A stretch of DNA of 48,737 nucleotides from Oscillospiraceae bacterium (GCA_015063335.1 SVUH01000009.1:1-48737), one strand, 5' to 3'; counted from the first letter of the stretch, positions 1 through 8,640 are shown. A program made the numbers and translations. The notes: a model not told the origin generated them from the sequence alone.

Positions 1-1
1 G

Positions 2-52
2 TACGGCAGATTTGCTGATGCCGTTAAGTACATAGACCCCCGCAAGCAGTAA
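2..52 (+). CDS. 3' end of an unidentified protein-coding gene (partial)
   Basis: An open frame enters from the left edge and stops at TAA 50-52; the last residues read YGRFADAVKYIDPRKQ. The stop lies 19 bases before the GGGtGRT start with only a ribosome binding site between, so the two are probably one operon. In other Clostridia the gene before GGGtGRT is often a NifU-like iron-sulfur scaffold; that is context knowledge only, since 16 residues are too few to identify a family. Confidence 0.6.
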   Translation, partial: YGRFADAVKYIDPRKQ

Positions 53-71
53 TTAAAGGAGGAACTGAATA

Positions 72-1070
72 ATGGCACATTTTGAAGGTTATGAAAGACG
101 CGAGGCGAAGATTCTCGCTGCTCTTAAGGAATACGGTATTTCCTCTATCGACGAGTGCAAGGAAATATGCGATGCAAAGGGAATTGACCCTTACAAAATA
201 GTTGAAGAAACCCAGCCTATCGCGTTCGAGAACGCTAAGTGGGCTTACACCGTAGGCGCGGCAATCGCAATCAAGAAGGGTTGCACCAAGGCTGCTGACG
301 CAGCAGCTGCAATCGGAATCGGACTTCAGTCCTTCTGTATCCCCGGCTCCGTTGCAGAGAATCGTAAGGTTGGTCTTGGACACGGAAACCTCGGCTCTAT
401 GCTTCTTTCCGAAGAAACTGAGTGCTTCTGCTTCTTGGCAGGTCACGAGTCTTTCGCAGCAGCAGAGGGCGCAATTAAGATAGCTCTTAACGCAAACAAG
501 GTAAGAGTTAAGCCCTTGCGCGTTATTCTTAACGGTCTTGGTAAGGACGCTGCTATGATCATTTCCAGAATCAACGGCTTTACTTACGTTCAGACCGAGT
601 TTGATCCTTACACCGAGGAGGTTAAGGTAATTAAGGAGACCGCTTACTCGAACGGCGACAGAGCAAAGGTTAAGTGCTACGGCTCTGACAGCGTTCCGGA
701 GGGCGTTGCAATCATGCGCCTTGAGAACGTTGGTGTTTCCATTACGGGTAACTCCACCAACCCCACCAGATTCCAGCACCCCGTTGCAGGAACCTACAAG
801 AAGTGGTGTAACGAGAACGGCGTTAAGTACTTCTCCGTTGCTTCGGGCGGCGGTACGGGACGTACGCTTCACCCCGATAACATGGCAGCAGGCCCTGCTT
901 CTTACGGCATGACCGACACCATGGGACGTATGCACGGCGACGCACAGTTCGCAGGTTCTTCCTCTGTTCCCGCTCACGTAGAGATGATGGGTCTCATCGG
1001 CGCAGGTAACAACCCCATGGTTGGTATGACTGTTGCTGTTGCAGTTGCTATCGAAGAAGCAAGCAAGTAA
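72..1070 (+). CDS. GGGtGRT family protein
   Basis: A 332-residue protein of the GGGtGRT family, named for the glycine-rich motif visible here as SGGGTGRTLHP in the last third. The family is widespread in anaerobic Firmicutes, has no settled biochemical role, and is commonly found beside a NifU-like iron-sulfur scaffold. The protein has no signal peptide or membrane segment, so it is cytoplasmic. It has many Gly/Ala stretches and several cysteines (in CKEICD, ECFCF and KWCNE) that could bind metal. The start is set by AAAGGAGG about 8 bases upstream. It closes the transcript coming from the left edge, which ends at the hairpin at 1129-1180. Confidence 0.88.
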   Translation: MAHFEGYERREAKILAALKEYGISSIDECKEICDAKGIDPYKIVEETQPIAFENAKWAYTVGAAIAIKKGCTKAADAAAAIGIGLQSFCIPGSVAENRKVGLGHGNLGSMLLSEETECFCFLAGHESFAAAEGAIKIALNANKVRVKPLRVILNGLGKDAAMIISRINGFTYVQTEFDPYTEEVKVIKETAYSNGDRAKVKCYGSDSVPEGVAIMRLENVGVSITGNSTNPTRFQHPVAGTYKKWCNENGVKYFSVASGGGTGRTLHPDNMAAGPASYGMTDTMGRMHGDAQFAGSSSVPAHVEMMGLIGAGNNPMVGMTVAVAVAIEEASK

Positions 1071-1128
1071 TAGGACGCGGGGACGCGATTAGTCGCTTTT
1101 TGAAAAAAGCTCCGCAAAAACTTTCATA

Positions 1129-1180
1129 AAAAATTGGACACATCATTTTAGGTTTTACCTTAGTGATGTGTCCAATTTTT
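1129..1180 (+). terminator. Intrinsic terminator after the GGGtGRT gene
   Basis: A perfect 17-bp inverted repeat (1129-1145 and 1164-1180) whose right arm ends in five T. The loop holds a small AGGT/ACCT stem. The core GGACACATCA is also used in the terminator at 5796-5832. Confidence 0.8.
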
Positions 1181-1194
1181 CGCGAACAAAAAAT

Positions 1195-1431
1195 AAAGGG
1201 GCTGAGTCATTTAGATGCAGAAGTCGTGGTTTGGTTCTCGTCGGCGTACAAGGGTACGCCAGAGAGCCAAAACGCGGCTAAAAAACACACATAAAAATTG
1301 AAATTCGCAAGAATTTCTACCTACAATACCGCAAATACCGCTTTACCATCAATTTCTTGATAATAAAGCGGTATCTTTTTTATGTCTATTTCCGTGTGTT
1401 TTTGTTCTGCGCTAAATGAAGCAGCCCCTTT
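1195..1431 (+). ncRNA. Candidate structured RNA or MITE-like element with nested inverted repeats
   Basis: This 237-bp gap between the GGGtGRT terminator and the GH3 gene has no ORF but is strongly folded. Outer arms 1195-1213 and 1413-1431 match at 17 of 19 positions. Inside, 1281-1290 pairs with 1394-1403 (10 bp). Within that are a hairpin at 1223-1278 (17-bp lower stem with three U-G wobbles that pair only in plus-strand RNA, capped by GGCGTAC/GTACGCC), a 7-bp stem closed by a GCAA (GNRA) tetraloop at 1300-1317, and a hairpin at 1335-1374 followed by CTTTTTT. The wobbles and T-run favour a plus-strand RNA; the long terminal repeats could equally mark a MITE. No clear promoter lies just upstream. 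Confidence 0.4.
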
Positions 1432-1436
1432 TGTAT

Positions 1437-4115
1437 TTAATTGAGCTTGTAAAGCTTAAAGGCGATCAGTCCCTCACCCTCAAAATACATGGTGGGATTT
1501 TGGTCGAGATACATCTTGAAGCGGCGGCTTTCGTCTTTACCGTCGGTGCCCGAAACCGTGAGGCATATGGGCTCGCTGGCATTGAGATATATTGTTATAT
1601 TTCTCTGTTCAAGAGCGTCACCGTCGGTGTTATATATAAGCTCTGCGCAGTAGCAAGCATCGTCAGGAAGCTCGGCAACTACACGCTGGCGGGGCTTATC
1701 ACCATATCTGTCCTCGGGAAGCTTGTACGGTAGCATAGGCTCGTCGGCGAGCGAATACTCGTATACAAGCTCGTCGCAGGCATCAAGATTATCGGTATCT
1801 ATCTTACGGTCCTGACGGAAAGCAAGAGTACTCATTGAAAATCTTACGAGATTTTTAGCGCAACGCTGAAGCTCGCCAAGGGTAAGATATCCGCCCTCAA
1901 ATGCCTCGGGCATGTCGTCGACGAATGTGATGGAATCGGGCTGACACATATATACGTCGTTCTGCGCCTTGACCATTTTCGCAAGACAGCTGGTCGTCCA
2001 TTCGTCACCGCTGAGGGAAGGCATGCGGGGCCACCAGTCTGTCATAACGAAGTGCTCGTATCCCCATTCACCGCGAAGGATAGTTGTGGTCAGATCGTAG
2101 CAAGCGCCCGTTGCGTTGCCGTTGACTCGATTGTAGGCTGTCATTATAGCTCTTGCATATCCGCTCTTAACTGCCATCTCAAAGCCGCGCAGATATATTT
2201 CGCGCAGGGCGCGTTCACTCAGCACCTCGTTTTCGTCCTTTCGGTGGAACTCCTGGGAATTGACGGCAAAATGCTTAAGCGTGCAGTAAACGCCCTTGTT
2301 CGTAAATCTTTCAGCTATTTTTGTAGCAAACGAGCCTGTAAGAACGGGGTCCTCGGAGAAATACTCAAAGTTTCTTCCGCAGAGGGGAGAGCGGTGGATA
2401 TTCATTCCGGGTGCAAGAACTATATCAACGTTGTAGCTAAGAAGCTCATCAGCAAAGCTATCAAAGAGATCGTTCAGAGCTTCGGGATCCCACGTGCACG
2501 CAAGAAGCGTTCCTACGGGAATACAGGTTGCCTTTGCCATGCTTTCCATACGAATACCGCTGGGGCCGTCGCAGGTGGTAATAACAGGAACACCCTTGGA
2601 ATTCCAAACCTTCGTAACACCTCCAAAGCAGCTTGCCGTACCCGGAATGGGAGCCTTGGGGCTGGACATTCCCTCGCCGCGGATAATATACATAAGCTCG
2701 GTGGGAGAGAACTGTGCTATGAACTCGTCAAGCGTGTTCTCGCCTTTCTCTACGTCCTTGAGCGTTATTCCACGGTCGCCCGTAAGCTCAATCGCCTCGG
2801 GGAGATTTTCTGCTATGCGCTCGTTTATATCATACTTTGCCGTGGGCGCGCTTTCATAGGAGAGAGCGCCGTTCTTGGCGGTCATTCTGGAGAATTCCTC
2901 AACGGGGGCAAGCGCCTGCGTGCACTGGCGGACCAAACGTGTCTCTTCTATTCGGAAGGTCAGCGCGCGTTGAGCGGCTCTGACGTTTTCACCCGCGTAT
3001 ATGGAATACTCGCCCGCCTCTAAAACGTATGCGTAAGCATATCCGCTATCTCCGCTGTCGTCGTATGAGGCAAGAGAATTTACGTCGATGGTAAAGTCAA
3101 GCGTCTGCTCCTCGCCGGGCGCAAGAGACTTGGTTTTCTTAAAGGTAACAAGCTCTCTTGCAGGCTTGCCAAGCTTGCCGCATGGAGCAGAGGAGTATAC
3201 CTGTACGACCTCTCTGCCGTTGTAGTTTCCTTGGTTTTTCACCGAAATCGAGAGGGTTACGGTATCTCCGTTTCTTTGTGCGGAGATCACCTGACTCGAA
3301 AACTCGGTGTAAGAAAGACCGTATCCGAAGGGATAGAGAACCTTGTCGGGTGCGAATGTCTCGAAATAGCGGTAGCCTACGAAAATATCTTCAACGTGGA
3401 TATTTTTTGCTTCGTCACCGAAGTGATCATTTGAGGGGTAATCCTCTATATACGCAACGGTATCTGAAAGACGTCCACTCGGAGTAGCGTCTCCCATAAG
3501 GGCATCTACTGTACCTCTGCCGCCCTCCTGACCGCCCTGCCATACGCAGAGCACCGTGCCGACGCCGTACTTCTTTACCCAGCTCATATCTATTATATTT
3601 CCGCCGTTGTAAACCACAATAAGATGCTTGAAGTGCTTGGAAAGAAGTGCGATCGTATGCTCTTCTGCCTCGGAGAGATACCACTCTCCGCGCACCGCGT
3701 GGCAGTCAAAGCCCTCGCCTACCGTGCGGCAGAGGACGAAGATAGCCTTGTCCTGACGCTTGGAGGCGGCTATTATAAGCTCCTCCTCTACAAAGGGCTG
3801 TTGCTGAAATTTGGGGACTTTCCAACCGTCGCCGCCGTCGTAGGGATTTTCCTTTATGTAGCTTGCAAAATATTCCGTGATCTCGCTGTCAAGTGAAACT
3901 CGCTTGGCAAGCTCTTCGTGAATATTGGTGACGTATGGGCAGTTTACACGTCCGCCTGAGCCTGTTCCGCTCTTTACGTACTCAAATTGTCCTCGTCCGA
4001 AAAGAGCGATCGGCTCACCCTCGGTCAGCGGAAGCGCTCCGTCATGCTCGAGCAATACTAAACCCTCGGGGATAACCCGACGGCAATTATTTGCGTATGT
4101 GTTGAAATCAGACAT
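1437..4115 (-). CDS. Glycoside hydrolase family 3 beta-glucosidase, circularly permuted type
   Basis: An 892-residue cytoplasmic GH3 enzyme that would remove terminal sugars from beta-glucosides imported by the cell. Domain order is reversed relative to most GH3 enzymes: the C-terminal alpha/beta sandwich comes first (about 1-270), then a fibronectin-III-like domain (270-390), then the TIM barrel (about 430-800). Rumen and gut bacteria are known to carry this arrangement. Catalytic features are intact: CDGPSGIRM substrate loop, TLKHFAVNSQE, nucleophile Asp in FVMTDWW, and a VGEGFD acid/base candidate. There is no signal peptide. I chose the second ATG because AGGAGA sits immediately before the first ATG and 7 bases before the second. 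It is transcribed alone from the promoter at 4174-4202. Confidence 0.9.
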   Translation of the reverse strand: MSDFNTYANNCRRVIPEGLVLLEHDGALPLTEGEPIALFGRGQFEYVKSGTGSGGRVNCPYVTNIHEELAKRVSLDSEITEYFASYIKENPYDGGDGWKVPKFQQQPFVEEELIIAASKRQDKAIFVLCRTVGEGFDCHAVRGEWYLSEAEEHTIALLSKHFKHLIVVYNGGNIIDMSWVKKYGVGTVLCVWQGGQEGGRGTVDALMGDATPSGRLSDTVAYIEDYPSNDHFGDEAKNIHVEDIFVGYRYFETFAPDKVLYPFGYGLSYTEFSSQVISAQRNGDTVTLSISVKNQGNYNGREVVQVYSSAPCGKLGKPARELVTFKKTKSLAPGEEQTLDFTIDVNSLASYDDSGDSGYAYAYVLEAGEYSIYAGENVRAAQRALTFRIEETRLVRQCTQALAPVEEFSRMTAKNGALSYESAPTAKYDINERIAENLPEAIELTGDRGITLKDVEKGENTLDEFIAQFSPTELMYIIRGEGMSSPKAPIPGTASCFGGVTKVWNSKGVPVITTCDGPSGIRMESMAKATCIPVGTLLACTWDPEALNDLFDSFADELLSYNVDIVLAPGMNIHRSPLCGRNFEYFSEDPVLTGSFATKIAERFTNKGVYCTLKHFAVNSQEFHRKDENEVLSERALREIYLRGFEMAVKSGYARAIMTAYNRVNGNATGACYDLTTTILRGEWGYEHFVMTDWWPRMPSLSGDEWTTSCLAKMVKAQNDVYMCQPDSITFVDDMPEAFEGGYLTLGELQRCAKNLVRFSMSTLAFRQDRKIDTDNLDACDELVYEYSLADEPMLPYKLPEDRYGDKPRQRVVAELPDDACYCAELIYNTDGDALEQRNITIYLNASEPICLTVSGTDGKDESRRFKMYLDQNPTMYFEGEGLIAFKLYKLN

Positions 4116-4148
4116 AATCATTCTCCTATAAGTTTTTTCACGTTTTTA

Positions 4149-4168
4149 TGTCAAATTATGGCTTGACA
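4149..4168. promoter_or_regulatory. Candidate operator of the GH3 gene
   Basis: Inverted repeat TGTCAA-8-TTGACA lies between the minus-strand -10 box and the GH3 ribosome binding site, where a sugar-responsive repressor could block transcription. No regulator gene is adjacent, so the binding protein is unknown. Confidence 0.35.
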
Positions 4169-4173
4169 CTATC

Positions 4174-4202
4174 ATTATATCATGGATCAAGCGATATTTC
4201 AA
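4174..4202 (-). promoter_or_regulatory. Sigma-A promoter of the GH3 gene
   Basis: On the minus strand: -35 TTGAAA, 17-base spacer, extended -10 TGATATAAT. It is about 60 bases before the chosen GH3 start. Confidence 0.7.
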
Positions 4203-4336
4203 GGGCTTGGATAATATATGTATGGAAACTTTTTTGAAAACTCTTTGAGTGAGTTGTTTTAGAGCTGTGATATGTCCGATTATTATAAGGTAAGCAGTAA
4301 AAAGGAGCTGTTTTTTACCCAAAGCACTTGATTTTT

Positions 4337-4365
4337 TTGTCAAAATATGAGATAATAAATAGGAT
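4337..4365 (+). promoter_or_regulatory. Probable promoter of the NSS transporter gene
   Basis: TTGTCA, 17 bases, TAGGAT, followed 32 bases later by the ATG with GTTAGGAG as ribosome binding site. The -10 is off consensus. Confidence 0.4.
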
Positions 4366-4396
4366 ATGTAATAATCAATGAACGTTAGGAGATATT

Positions 4397-5773
4397 ATGG
4401 AAAAAAAGAGAAGCAGCTTTACAGGTAAGCTCGGGTTCGTTCTCGCCGCCGCGGGAAGCGCGGTAGGTCTTGGGAATCTTTGGCGCTTTCCTTATCTTGC
4501 CGCGCAGCACGGTGGCGGAGTGTTCTTGCTCGTCTATGCTATTCTCTCGGTAACCTTTGGATTTTCCCTTATGATAGCCGAAATTGCGATAGGTAGAAAG
4601 ACCGGACTTTCGGCAATAGGCGCGTTTCAGAAGATAAATAAAAAATACTCGTTTGTAGGCTATCTTGTCGCTATCGTTCCCGCGCTGATCTTACCTTATT
4701 ATTCTGTAATTGGCGGCTGGGTAATAAAATACCTCACGGTATTCACAACGGGCGGCGCTGAAAAGGCGGCGGCAGACGGATATTTTGAGGGCTTTATCGG
4801 CAACACATGGCAGTCTCTTCTTTTCTTGGCTATATTCATAGGAGCGACGGCGCTTGTCGTTTTTCTCGGAGTTGAAAAGGGAGTGGAGAAGGTCAGCAAG
4901 ATAATGATGCCCGTTCTCGTGGTGCTCTCCGTTGGTATTGCGGCATTCGTCTGCATTTCAAACGCGGTGCGCGGCGAGTGGGAGGGTATACTTTATTATA
5001 TCAAGCCCGACTTTTCAAATTTCAGTATTATGACCGTAGTCGCGGCGATGGGACAGCTCTTTTACTCAATGTCGCTTGCGATGGGTATTATGATAACCTA
5101 CGGCTCGTACATGAAAAAGGAAGTAAGCCTTGAGTCCTCGGCTCACCAGATCGAGTTCTTTGATATGGGAATTGCCTTTACGGCGGGACTTATGATCGTT
5201 CCGTCGGTAGTAAGTTATTCGGGTATAGAGGGACTTAACAAGGGACCGGGACTGATGTTCGTTACACTCCCCAAGGTGTTCAACGACATGGGGCCCGTGC
5301 TCGGAAACGTTATAGGCGCGATATTCTTTGTTCTCGTTTTGTTTGCGGCACTTACATCTTCTATCTCCCTTATGGAAACGGTGGTGTCTATAATTCAGGA
5401 CAAGTTCCACCTTGAGAGACGGGTGACCTGTGGCATAGTTCTTGCGGCAAGCTTTATTATAGGACTTCCTTCCGCACTTGGATTTGGCGTTTGGTCGGGA
5501 TTTACTCCGTTGGGTATGGATATTCTCACGTTCTTCGATTTCGTGACAAACAGCGTGCTTATGCCTATAGTTGCGATCCTCACCTGCATCGTGGTGTGCT
5601 ACGTTATGAAGCCTAAGTCCGTCATCGACGAGGTTTCCTTGACGGGAGAGTTCAAGCTTGCAAGGCTCTTTAAGGGAATGATATACGTCGCTCCGCTTCT
5701 TCTGCTCGTGATTCTCGTATTCGCGATATTCGAGGCGTTTGGAATCACCTTCGGCGGCTTCTTAAAGTTCTGA
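4397..5773 (+). CDS. Sodium-dependent transporter of the neurotransmitter:sodium symporter (NSS/SNF) family
   Basis: A 458-residue integral membrane protein with about 11-12 hydrophobic helices and a short charged N-terminus. The family signature is clear near the start: GSAVGLGNLWRFPYLAAQHG, the unwound first helix that binds sodium and substrate in LeuT-type carriers. Bacterial members import amino acids, often tryptophan, tyrosine or leucine, with sodium; the substrate here cannot be told from sequence. Length fits prokaryotic members (440-510). It is a single-gene unit, divergent from the GH3 gene and convergent with upp, with a shared terminator at 5796-5832. Confidence 0.9.
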   Translation: MEKKRSSFTGKLGFVLAAAGSAVGLGNLWRFPYLAAQHGGGVFLLVYAILSVTFGFSLMIAEIAIGRKTGLSAIGAFQKINKKYSFVGYLVAIVPALILPYYSVIGGWVIKYLTVFTTGGAEKAAADGYFEGFIGNTWQSLLFLAIFIGATALVVFLGVEKGVEKVSKIMMPVLVVLSVGIAAFVCISNAVRGEWEGILYYIKPDFSNFSIMTVVAAMGQLFYSMSLAMGIMITYGSYMKKEVSLESSAHQIEFFDMGIAFTAGLMIVPSVVSYSGIEGLNKGPGLMFVTLPKVFNDMGPVLGNVIGAIFFVLVLFAALTSSISLMETVVSIIQDKFHLERRVTCGIVLAASFIIGLPSALGFGVWSGFTPLGMDILTFFDFVTNSVLMPIVAILTCIVVCYVMKPKSVIDEVSLTGEFKLARLFKGMIYVAPLLLLVILVFAIFEAFGITFGGFLKF

Positions 5774-5795
5774 TAAGCGAATAAAATCAATAAAA

Positions 5796-5832
5796 CGGAC
5801 ACATCAATTGGTTCTTCCAATTGATGTGTCCG
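5796..5832. terminator. Bidirectional terminator between the NSS transporter and upp
   Basis: A perfect 16-bp stem (5796-5811 and 5817-5832) with loop TTCTT, flanked by A-rich sequence on the left and CTTTCTTT on the right, between two convergent genes. Confidence 0.8.
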
Positions 5833-5848
5833 CTTTCTTTATAAAAGC

Positions 5849-6490
5849 TTATTTCGTTCCGAACAGGCGGTCGCCTGCATCTCCGAGACCGGGGAGAATA
5901 TATCCGTGCTCATTGAGGCAACGGTCCATTGTAGATACATAGATCTTAACGTCGGGGTGTGCTTCGGCTACGCGCGTAATTCCCTCGGGCGCGCCGATAA
6001 TCGACATGAACTTGATATTCTTACAGCCCTTGTCCTTGAGAAGCTGAATTGCGTCGCATGCGCTGCCACCCGTAGCGAGCATGGGGTCAATAACAATGAC
6101 GAGCTTATTTTCAATTCCCTCGGGAAGCTTGCAGTAGTAGGTATCGGGCGCTAGGGTTTCCTCGTTTCTGCACATACCGATGTGTCCAACCTTTGCAAGA
6201 GGGAAGAGCACGTGCACGCCGTTGACCATTCCCAAGCCTGCGCGCAGGATAGGAACGATCACTATGGCATCATTCTCGACAACGTACTGCGTGCAGGTTT
6301 CAAGAGGAGTCTTGACCTCTTTTGCAACCGTGGGTACGTTTTCCTTGAGGCTCTCGTACGTCATGAGCGTCGTGATCTCCTCTACGAGCTCGCGAAATTC
6401 CTTCATGCTTGTTTTTTCGTCGCGCAAAATTGCTATTTTATGATTTATCAGGGGGTGATCAAAGATCACCACGTTTTCATAGTTCTTCAC
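5849..6490 (-). CDS. upp: Uracil phosphoribosyltransferase
   Basis: Converts uracil and PRPP to UMP in pyrimidine salvage; cytoplasmic. The 213-residue length is typical. The PRPP-binding loop is seen as VIVIDPMLATGGSA (about residues 131-144), PILRAGLGM follows the family pattern at residues 80-89, and the C-terminal uracil-binding GLGDAGDRLFGTK is complete. GAGGAGAACAACAG precedes the ATG. It lies 31 bases downstream of the uracil permease gene on the same strand, so uptake and conversion of uracil are co-transcribed. Confidence 0.96.
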   Translation of the reverse strand: MKNYENVVIFDHPLINHKIAILRDEKTSMKEFRELVEEITTLMTYESLKENVPTVAKEVKTPLETCTQYVVENDAIVIVPILRAGLGMVNGVHVLFPLAKVGHIGMCRNEETLAPDTYYCKLPEGIENKLVIVIDPMLATGGSACDAIQLLKDKGCKNIKFMSIIGAPEGITRVAEAHPDVKIYVSTMDRCLNEHGYILPGLGDAGDRLFGTK

Positions 6491-6521
6491 TGTTGTTCTC
6501 CTCTGAGGTGGATATGTTAGT

Positions 6522-7937
6522 TTACTTTTTCTTGCTGTGTGTTTCTACGAAGGTCAAAACGGTGTTTGTCAAAATTCCGAGCAACAGAGCCGTTGCGGTG
6601 GGGGTGATGAGAACGTACTCGGTGATCTGGAGAGCAAGTCCGCCGATACCGGAGATCAGAATTGCCGCAACAACGAACAGATTTCTGCTTTCGCCGAGGT
6701 CAACGTCCTTAAGCATCTTCAAGCCGGAAACTGCGATAAATCCGTACAGCGCAAGGCAAACGCCGCCCATTACGCAAGAGGGGATCGTCTGCAAAGCGGT
6801 GGTGAGGGGGCTGAAGAAAGAGAGCGCAATACAGATAAACGCGGTAGTCGTGATGGTTATTACAGAGGCGTTTTGGGTAATAGCAACGCAACCGACGCTC
6901 TCGCCGTAGGTGGTGTTGGGGCAGATACCGAACAGCGTTCCCGCGATAGAGCCAACACCGTCGCCGAGAAGCGTTCTCTTAAGACCGGGCTCCTCGATAA
7001 GATCCTTTTCAATTATAGAGGAAAGGTTCTTGTGGTCTGCAATATGCTCTGCGAAAACTACGAGAGCAACAGGGAGGAATGCAACGACTATCTTTATAAC
7101 GCCGCCGAGAGTTATGGGCGTAGCACCGGCGTTTGCGCCGATTATCTCAGACGAGAGGTTGCCGCTTACAAGCTCCTTGATACCCTCAACGAGAGCGAAC
7201 TTGGGAACGGTAAAGAATGCGGAGAGACCAACGAACTGACCGTCACTTACGTAGTTGTTGATAACGGGGCTCCAGTTAATGACTTTAAGGTAATCGACGT
7301 TTGCGATAATGCCGACGGTCGTGAATATTGCCGCTACGGCGTAGCCTGCGAGAATTCCTATAACGAAAGGAATGAGCTTAGGCATGGTGTATTTCTTTTG
7401 AACGGAGCAGATTATGACCGTAAAGAAGGTTATAAGTCCGCAAAGAAGCGCTACGTAGTTGCCGCTGGCGAAAGAAGCGGAGCTGTCAGCTTTTACGATG
7501 TTGCCCATAGCGTTGCTTGCAAGGGAAAGTCCTATAAGCGTGACCGTGGGGCCGATGATAACGGGGGGCATGAGTCTGGATACCCAAGAGGTGCCGATAA
7601 AGTGAACGAGCAGCGCCAGAACGACGTATACAAGTCCCGCTACGATCGAGCCGACGACGATACCTGCGTATCCGTAGGTTACCGCTATCAGAAGAGAGGG
7701 AATGAATGCGAACGAGCTGCCGAGGAACACGGGGCTCTTGAACTTGGTGAAGAGCTGGTAGATAAGTGTACCAACACCTGCGCCGAAGATAGCCGCGGGC
7801 ATCTGAGTCGGAAGACCGATCATTGCCGGTACAGCGATAGTTGCGGACAAAATTGCGAGAAATTGCTGGAATGCGAAGATTAAGCGCTTACCCATAGGGG
7901 GTCTGTCAGAGATGTCGTAGATCAGATTTTTAGCCAT
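6522..7937 (-). CDS. uraA: Uracil permease, NCS2 family
   Basis: A 471-residue membrane transporter (about 12-14 helices) that imports uracil with protons. The N-terminal YDISDRPPMGKRLIFAFQQF is characteristic of the UraA/PyrP group, and later segments such as FAEHIADHKNLSS and GVGSIAGTLFG match NCS2 carriers; the conserved glutamate region is in that first segment. GGAGGAAGAAA precedes the ATG. It is the first gene of a uraA-upp operon driven by the promoter at 7979-8007. The 5' leader is only about 35 bases with a tiny GGGC/GCCC stem, so I see no PyrR-type attenuator. Confidence 0.93.
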   Translation of the reverse strand: MAKNLIYDISDRPPMGKRLIFAFQQFLAILSATIAVPAMIGLPTQMPAAIFGAGVGTLIYQLFTKFKSPVFLGSSFAFIPSLLIAVTYGYAGIVVGSIVAGLVYVVLALLVHFIGTSWVSRLMPPVIIGPTVTLIGLSLASNAMGNIVKADSSASFASGNYVALLCGLITFFTVIICSVQKKYTMPKLIPFVIGILAGYAVAAIFTTVGIIANVDYLKVINWSPVINNYVSDGQFVGLSAFFTVPKFALVEGIKELVSGNLSSEIIGANAGATPITLGGVIKIVVAFLPVALVVFAEHIADHKNLSSIIEKDLIEEPGLKRTLLGDGVGSIAGTLFGICPNTTYGESVGCVAITQNASVITITTTAFICIALSFFSPLTTALQTIPSCVMGGVCLALYGFIAVSGLKMLKDVDLGESRNLFVVAAILISGIGGLALQITEYVLITPTATALLLGILTNTVLTFVETHSKKK

Positions 7938-7978
7938 TTTCTTCCTCCTATTTTAGGGCTTGTTGCCCGTCTACATAA

Positions 7979-8007
7979 ATTATATCACCGACGAACAAAA
8001 ATGTCAA
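7979..8007 (-). promoter_or_regulatory. Sigma-A promoter of uraA-upp
   Basis: Minus strand: perfect TTGACA, 17-base spacer, TGATATAAT (extended -10). It sits about 40 bases before the uraA start. Confidence 0.8.
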
Positions 8008-8107
8008 TTCTTATCGAATTTTTCCCCAAAAAAATTTTATTGATTTGTACTCTCCCTCTTGCCCGCCTGAAAGACATGCAAAAACATAGATAGAATTTAA
8101 TTTAAAA

Positions 8108-8321
8108 GGACAGTCGTGGACGCCTGTCCCTACAATCTGTAAATCAAATGCAGCTCTTGTGATTTTTTTGGATATAAAACCAAACAAGAAATATTGGAGC
8201 TTTCTTCTCTTAAAAAAGCGTAGGGACAGGCGGTCTACTGCGGGTCGGTCACGCTCGCGTTCTAACACCACACCGTGGTGTTATTCATTTCGTTCGCGCC
8301 GCTTCGCTACCTCGACTGTCC
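8108..8321. repeat. Non-coding element with nested inverted repeats
   Basis: Part of a roughly 600-bp gap with no credible ORF. GGACAGTCG (8108-8116) is inverted at 8313-8321 and GCCTGTCCCTAC (8122-8133) is inverted at 8220-8231. Between them is an AGCTC/GAGCT-closed hairpin, and to the right a perfect 9-bp TAACACCAC stem with a 3-base loop (about 8254-8274). The layout suggests a short interspersed repeat (MITE or REP type). Confidence 0.4.
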
Positions 8322-8381
8322 GTAAAAAAACAAAAGGCGCGCACAAATAAAATTTTGTAGTTCGAGGCTCGAGTTAAAAAG

Positions 8382-8404
8382 AGGCTCCCTCCGAGAGGGA
8401 GCCT
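8382..8404. terminator. Hairpin of terminator type in the 8.0-8.6 kb gap
   Basis: 10-bp stem AGGCTCCCTC/GAGGGAGCCT with loop CGA, flanked by A-runs on both sides, giving U-runs on a minus-strand transcript. No gene is seen to feed it; it may end an unseen small RNA. Confidence 0.4.
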
Positions 8405-8467
8405 AAAAAGCGGCACTCAAATATATACTTACCTCGGCAAAATATCGACTTTCACAACAAAATAAAA

Positions 8468-8507
8468 GCGCCTGCAAATCAGCTCCGTAAGGAGGATCTG
8501 CAGGCGC
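8468..8507. terminator. Hairpin terminator upstream of the SGNH hydrolase gene
   Basis: Stem GCGCCTGCA/TGCAGGCGC with an inner CTCC/GGAG stem and GTAA loop, followed by eight T (a T-run also appears on the minus strand). It shields the SGNH promoter from read-through. Confidence 0.6.
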
Positions 8508-8522
8508 ATTTTTTTAATGGTT

Positions 8523-8559
8523 ATATGATCAAATTGTCTAATATATGTAGGGATCATAT
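8523..8559. promoter_or_regulatory. Candidate operator next to the SGNH hydrolase promoter
   Basis: ATATGATC (8523-8530) is inverted as GATCATAT (8552-8559), one base before the -35 box. The arms are about three helical turns apart, suiting an activator or looped repressor; no regulator is adjacent. Confidence 0.25.
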
Positions 8560-8560
8560 C

Positions 8561-8589
8561 TTGACAAGTGGGGCGTGGTGTGCTATACT
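8561..8589 (+). promoter_or_regulatory. Sigma-A promoter of the SGNH hydrolase gene
   Basis: TTGACA, 17-base spacer, TATACT; start codon about 50 bases downstream. A TCTCCC/GGGAGA stem lies in the leader. Confidence 0.75.
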
Positions 8590-8640
8590 TGTTGCGAAAA
8601 AGATCTCCCGTGGGAGAAAAAGAAAGGAACTTAACTCAGT

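Noticed and set aside
24..977. 317-residue minus-strand ORF opposite the GGGtGRT gene
   Set aside because: Low-complexity shadow of a well-supported plus-strand gene; no ribosome binding site or family match.
4146..4343. 65-residue minus-strand ORF between the GH3 and NSS genes
   Set aside because: It covers the GH3 promoter and operator, lacks a ribosome binding site and resembles nothing.
6537..7883. 448-residue plus-strand ORF across uraA
   Set aside because: Composition is an antisense shadow of the permease (Arg/Asp/Gly/Asn-rich, no domains); uraA has promoter, start and motifs.
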